A stretch of DNA of 18,052 nucleotides from CAYPCH01 sp964409165. GTDB lineage: Bacteria > Bacillota > Clostridia > Acetivibrionales > Acetivibrionaceae. Shown here one piece after another: positions 1 through 7,652 of the stretch. The notes beneath the pieces were generated by a model. It made no database searches, was not told the DNA's origin, and saw only the letters and a list, made by a program, of their open reading frames with translations. Position 1 is the stretch's first letter. Each line of letters begins with the position of its first letter. The stretch spans positions 1 through 18,052 of the forward strand of contig CAYPCH010000079.1 in assembly GCA_964409165.1 (NCBI GenBank), written 5' to 3'. The position numbers and the translations under genes are program-made.

Positions 1-53
1 CCGGACTATTTAGCACTACATCAAAAAATGGGGAAACTCAAAATGAGTATATG

Positions 54-82
54 TTTACATATCACCTGCATTATTATATAAT
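54..82 (+). promoter_or_regulatory. Sigma-A-type promoter for the serine hydrolase gene
   Basis: A -35 box TTTACA at 54-59 is followed by a 17-nt spacer and a perfect -10 box TATAAT at 77-82. The expected start near 89 gives a leader of about 94 nt. A second, weaker candidate (TTGGCA at 121-126, 17 nt, AATAAT at 144-149) lies closer to the gene. The rest of 1-170 is AT-rich with no other clear feature. Confidence 0.55.
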
Positions 83-182
83 TACAGTATAATTTACTCC
101 ACATATATTATATGCATCTATTGGCATTCAATATAAACCCTTAAATAATATTTTTTAAGTTTAAGACGAGGTGGGTGAAATC

Positions 183-1880
183 ATGTTGAGAGTTAAAGGA
201 AAAGGCGTTAAAATTTTGGCATCTCTTTTAGTGAGTATTTTGACATTCATTAGCTCCCTTTCTGTTATCAATGTATCTGCAATGAATGGCCACTCAAAAT
301 ATTATAACGTGTATTGGCCTTACGTCAATGACCACTGGTCGAGCAAAAGCATGCATTGGTCTTCGTACTACACAAACCAATTTTCTTCCAATCATTACTG
401 GCCTTCTGGAAACTGGAGAACTTCTACCCCTGAAAATCAGGGTATGGACTCAAAAAAACTTCTTGAAATGTTTAAAGCAATTCAGGATGAAAAAACACCT
501 ATACACAGTATTTTAATTATAAAGAACGGATATCTGGTTACAGAAGCTTATTTTAGCCCATATAACGAAAATATCAAACACGGCATTTACTCCTCAACAA
601 AAAGCATAATTTCCTCACTTATAGGTATTGCTATTGATGAAGGTTACATAAAAGGCACTGACCAAAAGGTTCTTGATTTTTTCCCTGATGTTCAGTTTGG
701 CGAAGAAGGCTATCTTGCCGAGTCAATTAAAAAATACCAAGTTAAGGATATGACAATAGAGCATTTATTGACCATGTCTGCGGGACATACTGAAGATTCA
801 TCAAATCCAATTTTTATGAGCAAATATTTCCCTCAGACATTTTTTAGTCTTCACTTTTCTTCAAAGCCCGGAACAAAATTTTTGTATGATAGTGGTGCAA
901 CCCATTTATTATCAGCTATTCTTTCTAAGGCAACAGGAGTGACTACAGAAGCTTATGCTAAAAAGCACTTGTTTGACCCTATGATGATAACCGATTACTC
1001 TTGGGATAAAGACCCTAACGGCACATATCTTGGAGGGTGGGGAGCATATTTAAAGCCCCGAGACATGGCCAAATTCGGATATCTTGCTTTGAAGGAAGGC
1101 AAATGGAATAACAAACAACTTATTCCTAATGAATGGCTTAAAACTGCTACCAGTAAGCATATAGACGGATATTGGGGAAATACAAGAGCAGATGACTACG
1201 GATATCTTTGGTGGATTAATCCGTTTGGCGGTTTCAGAGCTGACGGTTACGGAGGACAGTATATTTTTGTATTACCGGAGCAGGATCTTGTTGCGGTATT
1301 TACGGCCGGTGTTAATTATAGTGAAAAAATGCAACCACTAAATTGTATGACAGATTTCATACTGCCGTCTATAAAATCATCCAGACCATTGAAAGCTGAT
1401 CCTATGACAAATTGGAAATTGCAAGTCTTGATTAAAAGTCTTCAATACCCAAAGCCACAAAAGGTTGCAGTTCTGCCAGAAATCGCAAAACAAATATCAG
1501 GTAAAACTTATATCATGAATTCAAATATTCAAACCATATCCTTTGATTTCAATAGCAGAAATTCCTGCACGTTGAAAATCAAACAGATGGATAGCGAGCA
1601 TAGGTTGAAAGCAGGGCTGGATGATATCTACAGAATATCTGAAGCAACAAAGGTTGGCGGTTTTACTCTATACCCTAATTACACAAAAGTTGCATTAAAG
1701 GGCAATTGGGTCAATGATAATACTTTTGAAATTGACTGGAGTTATTTCGGAGAGCCCTACAGAGGGATTTATAAATTCACATTCAATGATTCCAATGTGT
1801 TGCTGGAGATTAATGAGTACCTAGAGGATTCAAGTTATATGACCTCTTCATATAAGGTTATAAACGGAAAAGCTGAATAG
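183..1880 (+). CDS. Secreted serine hydrolase, beta-lactamase/PBP (class C-like) family
   Basis: This is a beta-lactamase-fold serine hydrolase, probably an esterase, peptidase or amidase acting outside the membrane. The ATG at 183 is chosen because GAGGTGG at 168-174 sits correctly before it; a GTG at 171 lies inside that site. Residues 1-33 form a hydrophobic signal segment. Residues about 40-78 are unusually rich in Trp, Tyr, His and Ser. The catalytic SxxK motif is SSTK (Ser137, Lys140). The YxN position reads YDS (235-237) within a YDSGATHLL stretch, as in NylB-like hydrolases of Firmicutes. The third motif is GYGGQ near 355-359. After the catalytic domain, about 150 residues form a probable beta-rich C-terminal domain of unknown role. 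The substrate cannot be read from the sequence. It appears monocistronic, with a hairpin just downstream. Confidence 0.85.
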   Translation: MLRVKGKGVKILASLLVSILTFISSLSVINVSAMNGHSKYYNVYWPYVNDHWSSKSMHWSSYYTNQFSSNHYWPSGNWRTSTPENQGMDSKKLLEMFKAIQDEKTPIHSILIIKNGYLVTEAYFSPYNENIKHGIYSSTKSIISSLIGIAIDEGYIKGTDQKVLDFFPDVQFGEEGYLAESIKKYQVKDMTIEHLLTMSAGHTEDSSNPIFMSKYFPQTFFSLHFSSKPGTKFLYDSGATHLLSAILSKATGVTTEAYAKKHLFDPMMITDYSWDKDPNGTYLGGWGAYLKPRDMAKFGYLALKEGKWNNKQLIPNEWLKTATSKHIDGYWGNTRADDYGYLWWINPFGGFRADGYGGQYIFVLPEQDLVAVFTAGVNYSEKMQPLNCMTDFILPSIKSSRPLKADPMTNWKLQVLIKSLQYPKPQKVAVLPEIAKQISGKTYIMNSNIQTISFDFNSRNSCTLKIKQMDSEHRLKAGLDDIYRISEATKVGGFTLYPNYTKVALKGNWVNDNTFEIDWSYFGEPYRGIYKFTFNDSNVLLEINEYLEDSSYMTSSYKVINGKAE

Positions 1881-1904
1881 ATAAGCCCAAAATATATACA
1901 TTGA

Positions 1905-1940
1905 TCAATATGTTGCGAAACCTCTTTTGCAACATATTGA
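1905..1940 (+). terminator. Hairpin after the serine hydrolase gene
   Basis: A perfect 12-bp inverted repeat (TCAATATGTTGC, 12-nt loop, GCAACATATTGA) begins 25 nt after the stop codon. No T-run follows, so it may be a weak terminator or an mRNA 3'-end stabilising hairpin. Confidence 0.5.
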
Positions 1941-1976
1941 CATATATAAGAATAATATTACGATTAAAAATAGTCC

Positions 1977-2006
1977 TTGACAGGATTATGTTTATTGGGC
2001 TATAAT
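1977..2006 (+). promoter_or_regulatory. Consensus promoter with a 200-nt leader for the rhodanese gene
   Basis: A perfect TTGACA at 1977-1982 is separated by 18 nt from a perfect TATAAT at 2001-2006. A start near 2013 leaves an untranslated leader of about 200 nt, very AT-rich, before the ATG at 2213. Short complementary blocks (AACACAA near 2016 and TTGTGTT near 2101) could pair, but I recognise no riboswitch. This promoter, the leader and the hairpin above account for the 332-nt gap between the two genes. Confidence 0.7.
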
Positions 2007-2212
2007 TATAAATGTAACACAAAATGCCAATGTATATTTCTATTAGTGCAAATTCTTGTAACGTTTTTTTATTTCTACTATTATTTCTCAAACAAAAAAA
2101 TTGTGTTATTTTTATATTTATATTATTTTTATTGCTTAGAGTAAATGTTGTCTGGTATAGATAATGTTTGTTCTAATATATCAATACGGTTAAAAGAAGG
2201 GAAGGTATTAAA

Positions 2213-3199
2213 ATGAAAAAGAAAATGATGGTGCTTTTTTCTGTCGCGTTACTTATTACTTCGCTGTTATCTTCAAGTATAGCTTATGGTCAATGTATGA
2301 ATGGACCAAACAAATGTATGCATAAGCAAAGCAAAGATATGGATAAACTAAGCAAATGTATGCATAAACCAAACAAAGAAAAATTTGAGGCAATCGTTTC
2401 AACAGATTGGTTGCAAGACAATCTTGACATGAAAGACCTTGTTATACTTGATATAAGAACCTCTGACGAATATGAAGCCGGTCATATCGTAGGTTCAATC
2501 AACATTCCTTTAGAAGTTCCTTTTTCAGCCTGGATAACTATGACTGATGGTCTTCTTTTTGAACTACCTGATACAGAAGAATTATTCAACACTTTGGGAA
2601 ATTTTGGGATTTCAAAAAAATCAAAAGTTGTTATTGTTACATCTGTTTCAGACCCCTTTGCAATAGGTGCTGGTCCGAGGGTAGCTTGTACATTGATATA
2701 TGCAGGGGTTAAAAACGTTTCCATATTAGATGGCGGTCACGCTAAATGGGCTTCCGAAGAAAAGGCTGTGACCACTGAAGTACCTGAAATTTCACCAAAA
2801 ACGTTTGACGGCAAAATAAATAATATTTTTGTGCCCATTGATTACGTTGAAAGCAAGATTGGCGAGTCAGTTATAATTGATAACAGAGATTATAACGTTT
2901 ATACCGGAGAAGTGATTGAACCCTATGCTCCCAAGGCAGGTCACATACCAACAGCAAAGTCTTTACCAGCACCATTGATGTGGAATGAGGACGGTACTTA
3001 TAAAAGTATTGATGAGCTGAAAGATATGGCTAGAAGTGTAGCTTGGAAAAACGATAAAATCATAGTATATTGTGGCGTAGGCGGGTATGCCAGCTCATGG
3101 TGGTTCATATTATCAGAGGTACTCAAATACCCACATGTCGAATTTTATGATGGCTCGGCTGAAGAATGGGTAAGATACAACGATGTGGTATTAGATTAA
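2213..3199 (+). CDS. Secreted tandem-rhodanese sulfurtransferase with Cys-Met-His N-terminal repeats
   Basis: This looks like a thiosulfate/3-mercaptopyruvate sulfurtransferase-type protein exported from the cell. The ATG follows GGGAAGG at a normal distance. Residues 1-26 are a signal peptide. The mature N-terminus has a repeated metal-ligand-like segment: QCMNG at 27-31, CMHK at 35-38 and CMHK at 49-52. Two rhodanese domains follow, at about 58-190 and 200-328. The first has the DIRTSDEYEAGHI signature (80-92), but its active-site loop region (about 143-152, TSVSDPFAIG) has no cysteine, so it is probably structural. The second has the active-site loop CGVGGYA with Cys287. An inactive N domain with an active C domain is the usual tandem-rhodanese layout. 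The Cys-Met-His stretch could bind copper or another soft metal, which is inference. Confidence 0.85.
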   Translation: MKKKMMVLFSVALLITSLLSSSIAYGQCMNGPNKCMHKQSKDMDKLSKCMHKPNKEKFEAIVSTDWLQDNLDMKDLVILDIRTSDEYEAGHIVGSINIPLEVPFSAWITMTDGLLFELPDTEELFNTLGNFGISKKSKVVIVTSVSDPFAIGAGPRVACTLIYAGVKNVSILDGGHAKWASEEKAVTTEVPEISPKTFDGKINNIFVPIDYVESKIGESVIIDNRDYNVYTGEVIEPYAPKAGHIPTAKSLPAPLMWNEDGTYKSIDELKDMARSVAWKNDKIIVYCGVGGYASSWWFILSEVLKYPHVEFYDGSAEEWVRYNDVVLD

Positions 3200-3239
3200 T
3201 TTTGATGATGTAAATATTTTTTTATAATTTGAAATGAAC

Positions 3240-3286
3240 AACTCCTCCCTGGCAATATTCTAAAACAATGACGCCACGGAGGAGTT
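3240..3286. terminator. Intergenic hairpin between convergent genes
   Basis: AACTCCTCC (3240-3248) pairs perfectly with GGAGGAGTT (3278-3286), and after one mismatch TGGC (3250-3253) pairs with GCCA (3273-3276). T-rich DNA follows on the plus strand, and an A-rich stretch upstream would give a U-rich tail on the minus strand, so it could serve both converging transcripts. Confidence 0.6.
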
Positions 3287-3372
3287 TATTTATGCCATCG
3301 TTACCTAAAAAACAGTTACCTCTTCTTCGACAATGCTAACGCAATAACCGGTTTGCCTTTCTATATAATTCC

Positions 3373-3393
3373 AGGGACAGCGTACCTGTCCCT
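3373..3393. repeat. Short REP-like palindrome
   Basis: AGGGACAG, a 5-nt loop CGTAC, then CTGTCCCT form a perfect 8-bp palindrome. It is flanked on one side by CTGTCTCT-like reiterations (3394-3413). Palindromes of the GGGACAG..CTGTCCC type are dispersed in many Firmicutes genomes and are often linked to REP-associated Y1 transposases. Only one copy is seen here. It lies 22 nt past the lipoprotein stop and might also act as a 3'-end hairpin. Confidence 0.5.
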
Positions 3394-3414
3394 CTGTCTC
3401 TGCTCTGTCTCTTG

Positions 3415-4344
3415 CTATTCCAATGAAACCTGTTTGCCATTCACTATCAATTCCGCATTTGGCGTGGTATTATAATTTTCACAAACAAGAGCCTTGTCCT
3501 TGGCTTCAATACTAATTTTCCCTCCTTGCAGATCAATTAAGTCATTGGATTTGATACCATTATTTTTTGAATAAATACTAACATTTCCTCCATTTATAGT
3601 TACCTTCGAAATTGCCGAAATTCCTTCATCTTTTGCATTAATTTCAATATCTCCCCCATTGAACTCCACATAGCCAAATGAAATCTGTGTATCATTAGTT
3701 GCCTTGATTCCATCGTCTCCCGCATTTATTCTGACTCTTCCACCACTTTGCATAAAATAATCCTTGCCTTTAATGCCACTTTTTTTGGCAACAATAGTAA
3801 CATCACCGCTTTCAATCCGCAAAGTATCTCTACTGGTTATTCCATCGTTGTAATTGGCATTTACATGCAACGCTCCTTGACCTTTAATCACAAGGTCAGC
3901 TCTTGAAAAGATGGTGGCGTCCGGTTCGGTTTCCGCTCCAGTATAAGTGTAATTCGTTGAATCCGTAAAAATATTCTTTGTTCCATCAGCCAAGTTAAGA
4001 ATAATTTCCCCCGCTTCTTTTACATAAAAAGGCGCACTGTCAAGGCAAGATATATTGACATTGTCCAGAACAATTGTAACTGTTCCAGAAGTATCAACGA
4101 TAATTTGTCCGTTACTCAACGTCCCTCTTATGGTATAGGTTCCCGGCGAAGTAATGGTTGCTTTGTTCTTATCTATCTCGACAGCGCTGGATTTAGTAGT
4201 TATGGATGTTTTTGAAAGTGTAATCAGCCCAGTTGTGTCCACGTTCTCTTCTAAGCTCGTATCACCCGTTTGATTTTGACATCCTTGCAACAGAAAAACC
4301 ATTAGTAAAATAGCCATGAATACAGGTAAAAATTTAGTTCTCAT
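3415..4344 (-). CDS. Carbohydrate-binding beta-helix lipoprotein (Cthe_2159-like)
   Basis: This is a surface lipoprotein predicted to bind polysaccharide. I start it at the ATG at 4344 because GAGGGGTG (4358-4351) is a well-placed ribosome binding site; the in-frame GTG at 4353 overlaps it. The N-terminus is a lipoprotein signal with lipobox LLQGC. From about residue 95 onward come repeated coils of about 21-24 residues with recurring GI/D turns: NDGIT, KSGIKGKD, DDGIKATND, DEGISAIS and NNGIKSND. These give a right-handed parallel beta-helix. Cthe_2159 of Clostridium thermocellum, the family founder, binds cellulose and pectic polymers and resembles polysaccharide lyases. The gene lies 128 nt downstream of the histidine kinase on the same strand, so it may belong to that system's output or be its sensing partner. 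Confidence 0.8.
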   Translation of the reverse strand: MRTKFLPVFMAILLMVFLLQGCQNQTGDTSLEENVDTTGLITLSKTSITTKSSAVEIDKNKATITSPGTYTIRGTLSNGQIIVDTSGTVTIVLDNVNISCLDSAPFYVKEAGEIILNLADGTKNIFTDSTNYTYTGAETEPDATIFSRADLVIKGQGALHVNANYNDGITSRDTLRIESGDVTIVAKKSGIKGKDYFMQSGGRVRINAGDDGIKATNDTQISFGYVEFNGGDIEINAKDEGISAISKVTINGGNVSIYSKNNGIKSNDLIDLQGGKISIEAKDKALVCENYNTTPNAELIVNGKQVSLE

Positions 4345-4472
4345 ATTATGCACCCCTCATCTTAGAATAAATTATTTAAAACTACTTTTTAAACTTGTTT
4401 ATATTCCTAAAATCCACTTTTTCTGACTATATAATACCGCCTAATTATTAAAAGAACATTAAAACTCTAAAC

Positions 4473-5840
4473 TTAAAGCTTTAAACTTGCACAAGAGAAA
4501 GAAAAAGTAAAAGTACTTCCTTTATCAATATTGCTTTCAACCTTAACATATCCACCATGAATTTTTGCAATTTGCCTTACCATCGAAAGCCCAAGCCCCA
4601 TGCTTCCACTATCATTGGCTGCACGTGAAGGATCCACTTGATAAAACCTGCTCCATATCTTGTCAATTTGATCTGGATGAATGCCAATACCGTTATCAGC
4701 CACAGACAAAAAAATTATTTCTTTTTCCCGATACAGACGCACACGAACCTCTCCACCTTCCCTTCCATACTCATAAGCGTTACTGATAAGATTGGACAAC
4801 ATCCTTATAAAAAGAAAGCGGTCAACAATAGCCTGTATTCCCGATTCGATATCTGTAATCATCGAAATATTGCCGGCATTGATTTCTGTTTGCTCATTGC
4901 ATACCATCTCGACAAGTTCACTTAGGTCTGTATCTTCAAATATAGCTTTTTCAACCCCCTGCTCCAATCTTGTAAATATTAATAGCTGCGAAATCAAGCG
5001 GGACATCCGGGTGGCCTGACGTTTTATTGTTTCTAAAGATTCACGGTATTCTTCCTGTGCAGAAGAGTGTTCAAGGGCAAACTCGCACTGGGAAAGTATT
5101 ACAGAAATCGGAGTGCGCAACTCATGTGATACATCTGATGTAAACTGCTTTTCTTCATCAAACGATGCTTCTAAACGTTTAAACATTCGATCAAATGTCT
5201 CTGCCAGCCTGTAGATTTCATCACTACCACGTTCTAAACCTACTCGTTGCGACAAATCGCTTCCTTCGTTGATTTCGTTAGCTGCATTTATAATTCTATC
5301 CACGGGTTTAAAGGCAGCTTTTGCTATTTGGTACCCTACTAGCGCTGCAAGCACCACAATAAACGGCAACAGAATAAATGCAGATTTCATTACAGAACCT
5401 AAAATTTCTGAATTACTATCCGCAGGAATAAACCCGCGAATCCAAAGGTTCTCGTGTTTCTTAAATGTTATCAGCCTGTCAAATATATAATATTTCTGAC
5501 CGCCCGATACAACAGTTTTTACTTCTCCCTCAAGCAATGGTGTGTATGTTTGAAAGCCACTGGGTATATGCCCGTCAATCAACCTGTAATCCAAAGTGTA
5601 AACCACCGAAAAAACACCATTTTTGAAATAGGCAAAATCTTTGTCTGTCTCAACCTCTCCGTCATCATACTCCACTTCATCCATGTTTGCCTCTACAACA
5701 CGCACAAGAGTGCCCCGAGCATCATTTTCTGTCACATAATCGCTTAAATAGGTTAAAAAACACAGCATCAGTACTACCAGTATCAACATTAACAGTGTGT
5801 ACCATAATGTAACCCTCATTTTTATCGATAATCTCTTCAT
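4473..5840 (-). CDS. Two-component sensor histidine kinase
   Basis: This is a membrane histidine kinase paired with the adjacent response regulator. It has a transmembrane helix at about residues 9-31, an extracytoplasmic sensor region of about 120 residues, a second helix at about 153-173, a HAMP linker, and a HisKA domain whose H-box is DVSHELRTP (phosphoacceptor His239). The HATPase domain shows the N-box NLISNAYEYG, the G1 box VADNGIGI and the G2 box GSMGLGLSM. The length of 455 aa and the domain order are typical of EnvZ/PhoR-like kinases. Its ATG overlaps the regulator's TGA (ATGA), which indicates translational coupling. The sensed signal is unknown. Confidence 0.93.
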   Translation of the reverse strand: MKRLSIKMRVTLWYTLLMLILVVLMLCFLTYLSDYVTENDARGTLVRVVEANMDEVEYDDGEVETDKDFAYFKNGVFSVVYTLDYRLIDGHIPSGFQTYTPLLEGEVKTVVSGGQKYYIFDRLITFKKHENLWIRGFIPADSNSEILGSVMKSAFILLPFIVVLAALVGYQIAKAAFKPVDRIINAANEINEGSDLSQRVGLERGSDEIYRLAETFDRMFKRLEASFDEEKQFTSDVSHELRTPISVILSQCEFALEHSSAQEEYRESLETIKRQATRMSRLISQLLIFTRLEQGVEKAIFEDTDLSELVEMVCNEQTEINAGNISMITDIESGIQAIVDRFLFIRMLSNLISNAYEYGREGGEVRVRLYREKEIIFLSVADNGIGIHPDQIDKIWSRFYQVDPSRAANDSGSMGLGLSMVRQIAKIHGGYVKVESNIDKGSTFTFSFSCASLKL

Positions 5841-6511
5841 GATTCTACCCTCAATACATAGCCGCTTCCTCTTATTGTATGGATTAGTTTGGTTTCGAAA
5901 CCATCGTCAATCTTTTTTCTAAGATACCGGATATAGACATCGACAACATTAGAACCGCCATCATAGTCAAAGTTCCAGATATGGCTCTCTATCTTTTCCC
6001 TTGACAATACAATTCCTTTGTTCCTGATAAGGTATTCGAGCACTGCAAACTCTTTTGCCGACAGAGTTATACTCTGTGTCCCCCGTTTTACTGTGTGGCT
6101 GTTTATATCAACTGTTAAATCCTTAATGGTATAAATGTTGGTTGCATTTCCGGTTTTCTCCCGTGTCATAACACGGATACGTGCCATGAGTTCATCAAAT
6201 GAAAAAGGCTTTACCAGATAATCATTTGCACCTGTATCCAAACCCTTCACACGGTCAGAAATGGCATCGCGTGCAGTTAATAGTATTACAGGGGTAATAT
6301 CACCCTGCTCGCGCATACGACGTAACACTTCAAGTCCATCTACCTTGGGCATCATAATATCGAGTATGACTGCGTCATATTCAGTCAATTCTATATAGTT
6401 AAGGGCATCAATCCCGTCAAAACAGGAATCCACTCCGTACCCTTCAGCTATAAGCTTCTTGACGATGATTCTATTTAAATCTCTCTCATCTTCAGCCAAA
6501 AGTATACGCAT
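5837..6511 (-). CDS. OmpR/PhoB-family response regulator
   Basis: This is a DNA-binding response regulator of 224 aa. The ATG at 6511 is chosen because GGGAG lies 8 nt upstream; longer in-frame starts at 6517 and 6556 lack a usable site and precede the normal MRILLAED beginning. The receiver domain has acidic residues at positions 7-9, phosphoacceptor Asp51 in VILDIMMP, Thr79 and Lys101 (VKPFSFDE). The C-terminal half is a winged helix ending in the typical RGSGYVLR stretch. It is the first gene of a minus-strand group with the kinase and, further on, the beta-helix lipoprotein. Its upstream DNA abuts the truncated copy of the WYL-gene start. Confidence 0.94.
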   Translation of the reverse strand: MRILLAEDERDLNRIIVKKLIAEGYGVDSCFDGIDALNYIELTEYDAVILDIMMPKVDGLEVLRRMREQGDITPVILLTARDAISDRVKGLDTGANDYLVKPFSFDELMARIRVMTREKTGNATNIYTIKDLTVDINSHTVKRGTQSITLSAKEFAVLEYLIRNKGIVLSREKIESHIWNFDYDGGSNVVDVYIRYLRKKIDDGFETKLIHTIRGSGYVLRVES

Positions 6512-6571
6512 GACCATCTCTCCCTTCAATACCGCTATAACAAATTCTATACCCAATACATTAAGAGCAGA

Positions 6572-6646
6572 TTAAATTCCATAATAAAAGCAATCTCTAA
6601 GGATATCCCGTATTATATTGTAATGTTTTATAAAATCATTAAACAT
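6572..6646 (-). pseudogene. 24-codon relic of a WYL-regulator gene start
   Basis: Reading leftward from ATG 6646, the frame gives MFNDFIKHYN followed by IIRDILRDCF, then YYGI and a TAA. The first 20 residues match the start of the WYL regulator at 14675 exactly, and the reading then diverges and stops. The Shine-Dalgarno GAGGAGC and the DNA further upstream are also conserved with that gene. This is therefore a truncated paralogous copy, not an independent gene. Confidence 0.85.
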
Positions 6647-6755
6647 GAAACTGCTCCTCACATAAATTCATGTCCTAATTCTATCACAAACAATTTGAAA
6701 TCAAAACACAAACCCAGTAAAGTAATTTGCTGGGTTTGCACTTTAAATTCCTCTA
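6591..6755. repeat. Left copy of a direct repeat of about 165 bp
   Basis: This stretch aligns along its whole length with 14620-14785 in the same orientation. The first 57 positions differ at only two bases. The copy includes the 5' end of the WYL gene, its ribosome binding site, a TGATAGAAT-type extended -10 (6686-6678, minus) and a 9-bp hairpin (6709-6717 with 6730-6738). With the relic ORF it accounts for most of the 329-nt gap between the regulator and the nucleotidyltransferase gene. The remaining 3' part (6756-6840) holds the AT-rich promoter of the next gene. Confidence 0.85.
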
Positions 6756-6802
6756 ATACACTTATGTAATGTAAAACCTTTATTAAACTCAATATAATAT
6801 GG

Positions 6803-6832
6803 TATAATTTAAAACAAAAGTTGTTTAGGAGA
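6803..6832 (+). promoter_or_regulatory. -10 box and ribosome binding site of the first nucleotidyltransferase
   Basis: A perfect TATAAT lies at 6803-6808, 33 nt before the ATG, and AGGAGA lies at 6827-6832 with an 8-nt spacing. The -35 region is weak (TTTATT near 6779-6784), which could suit an activated promoter. Confidence 0.5.
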
Positions 6833-6840
6833 AATAAAAT

Positions 6841-7614
6841 ATGCGGGATATTATACTCAACAAGCTCAGTGCCATTGAAAAGGAAAATAACATCAAAATC
6901 CTCTATGCTGTTGAATCCGGTAGCAGAGGTTGGGGGTTTGCATCTCAAGACAGCGACTACGATGTACGGTTTATATACACTCATCCCACTGACTGGTACC
7001 TTTCCATTGAAGATAAAAAGGATTTTATTGAGGTTCCAATCAATGACTTGTTGGATATAAACGGTTGGGATATCAGAAAGGCTTTTCTACATTATAAAAA
7101 ATCAAATCCTACATTAATGGAATGGCTAAGTTCACCTATAGTGTATATAGAAAACTATAGTGCTGCACAGAGAATGAGAGAATTACTGCCTTTTTACTTC
7201 TCGCAGGTGCCTACAATCTATCACTATCTTCATATAGCAAGAAATAAGTTCGAAGAGGTTATTGCAACAAACCAAGTCAAAATCAAACATTATTTTTATA
7301 TTTTAAGACCCATCCTTGCATGTATGTGGATTGAAAAGAACAATGCGACTCCTCCAATGGAGTTTTGCAAGCTAATGGCTGAACAGCATTTGGATAGTGC
7401 TCTGCTTAATGAAATTAATAAGCTGCTTGAGAAAAAGACTTCTGGTTTGGAAATCGATATCGAACCAAAAAGCTCTATTATTATTGATTTTCTCAAAAAT
7501 AAGATAACTCAATTTGAGCAACATCTCAAGACAGTCAAGAAAGAAAAAACATCCGGTTATGAAGCCTTAAATCTTCTATTTCGTGAAACACTTAAGGAAA
7601 TCTGGGGCGATTAA
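6841..7614 (+). CDS. Nucleotidyltransferase, RlaP/YcgL family (first of two)
   Basis: This is a predicted nucleotidyltransferase with the DNA-polymerase-beta fold. The N-terminus carries the family signature: Gly27-Ser28 in ESGSRGWGF, then DSDYDVR with metal-binding acidic residues Asp39 and Asp41. The following RFIY, DWYLS and DWP-like spacing is typical of the YcgL group (Pfam PF10127), since renamed for RNA-ligase-associated polymerases (RlaP) because its members recur beside RNA ligases. The C-terminal half is helical and has no motif I can name. The biochemical reaction of the family is unsettled; adding nucleotides to damaged RNA ends is a common proposal. Thirty-eight nt separate it from a paralogue, so the two form an operon facing the rtcB cassette. 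Confidence 0.85.
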   Translation: MRDIILNKLSAIEKENNIKILYAVESGSRGWGFASQDSDYDVRFIYTHPTDWYLSIEDKKDFIEVPINDLLDINGWDIRKAFLHYKKSNPTLMEWLSSPIVYIENYSAAQRMRELLPFYFSQVPTIYHYLHIARNKFEEVIATNQVKIKHYFYILRPILACMWIEKNNATPPMEFCKLMAEQHLDSALLNEINKLLEKKTSGLEIDIEPKSSIIIDFLKNKITQFEQHLKTVKKEKTSGYEALNLLFRETLKEIWGD

Positions 7615-7652
7615 GAAAAATGATATATCCCAAAATTTAAAGGAGTTAGTGT

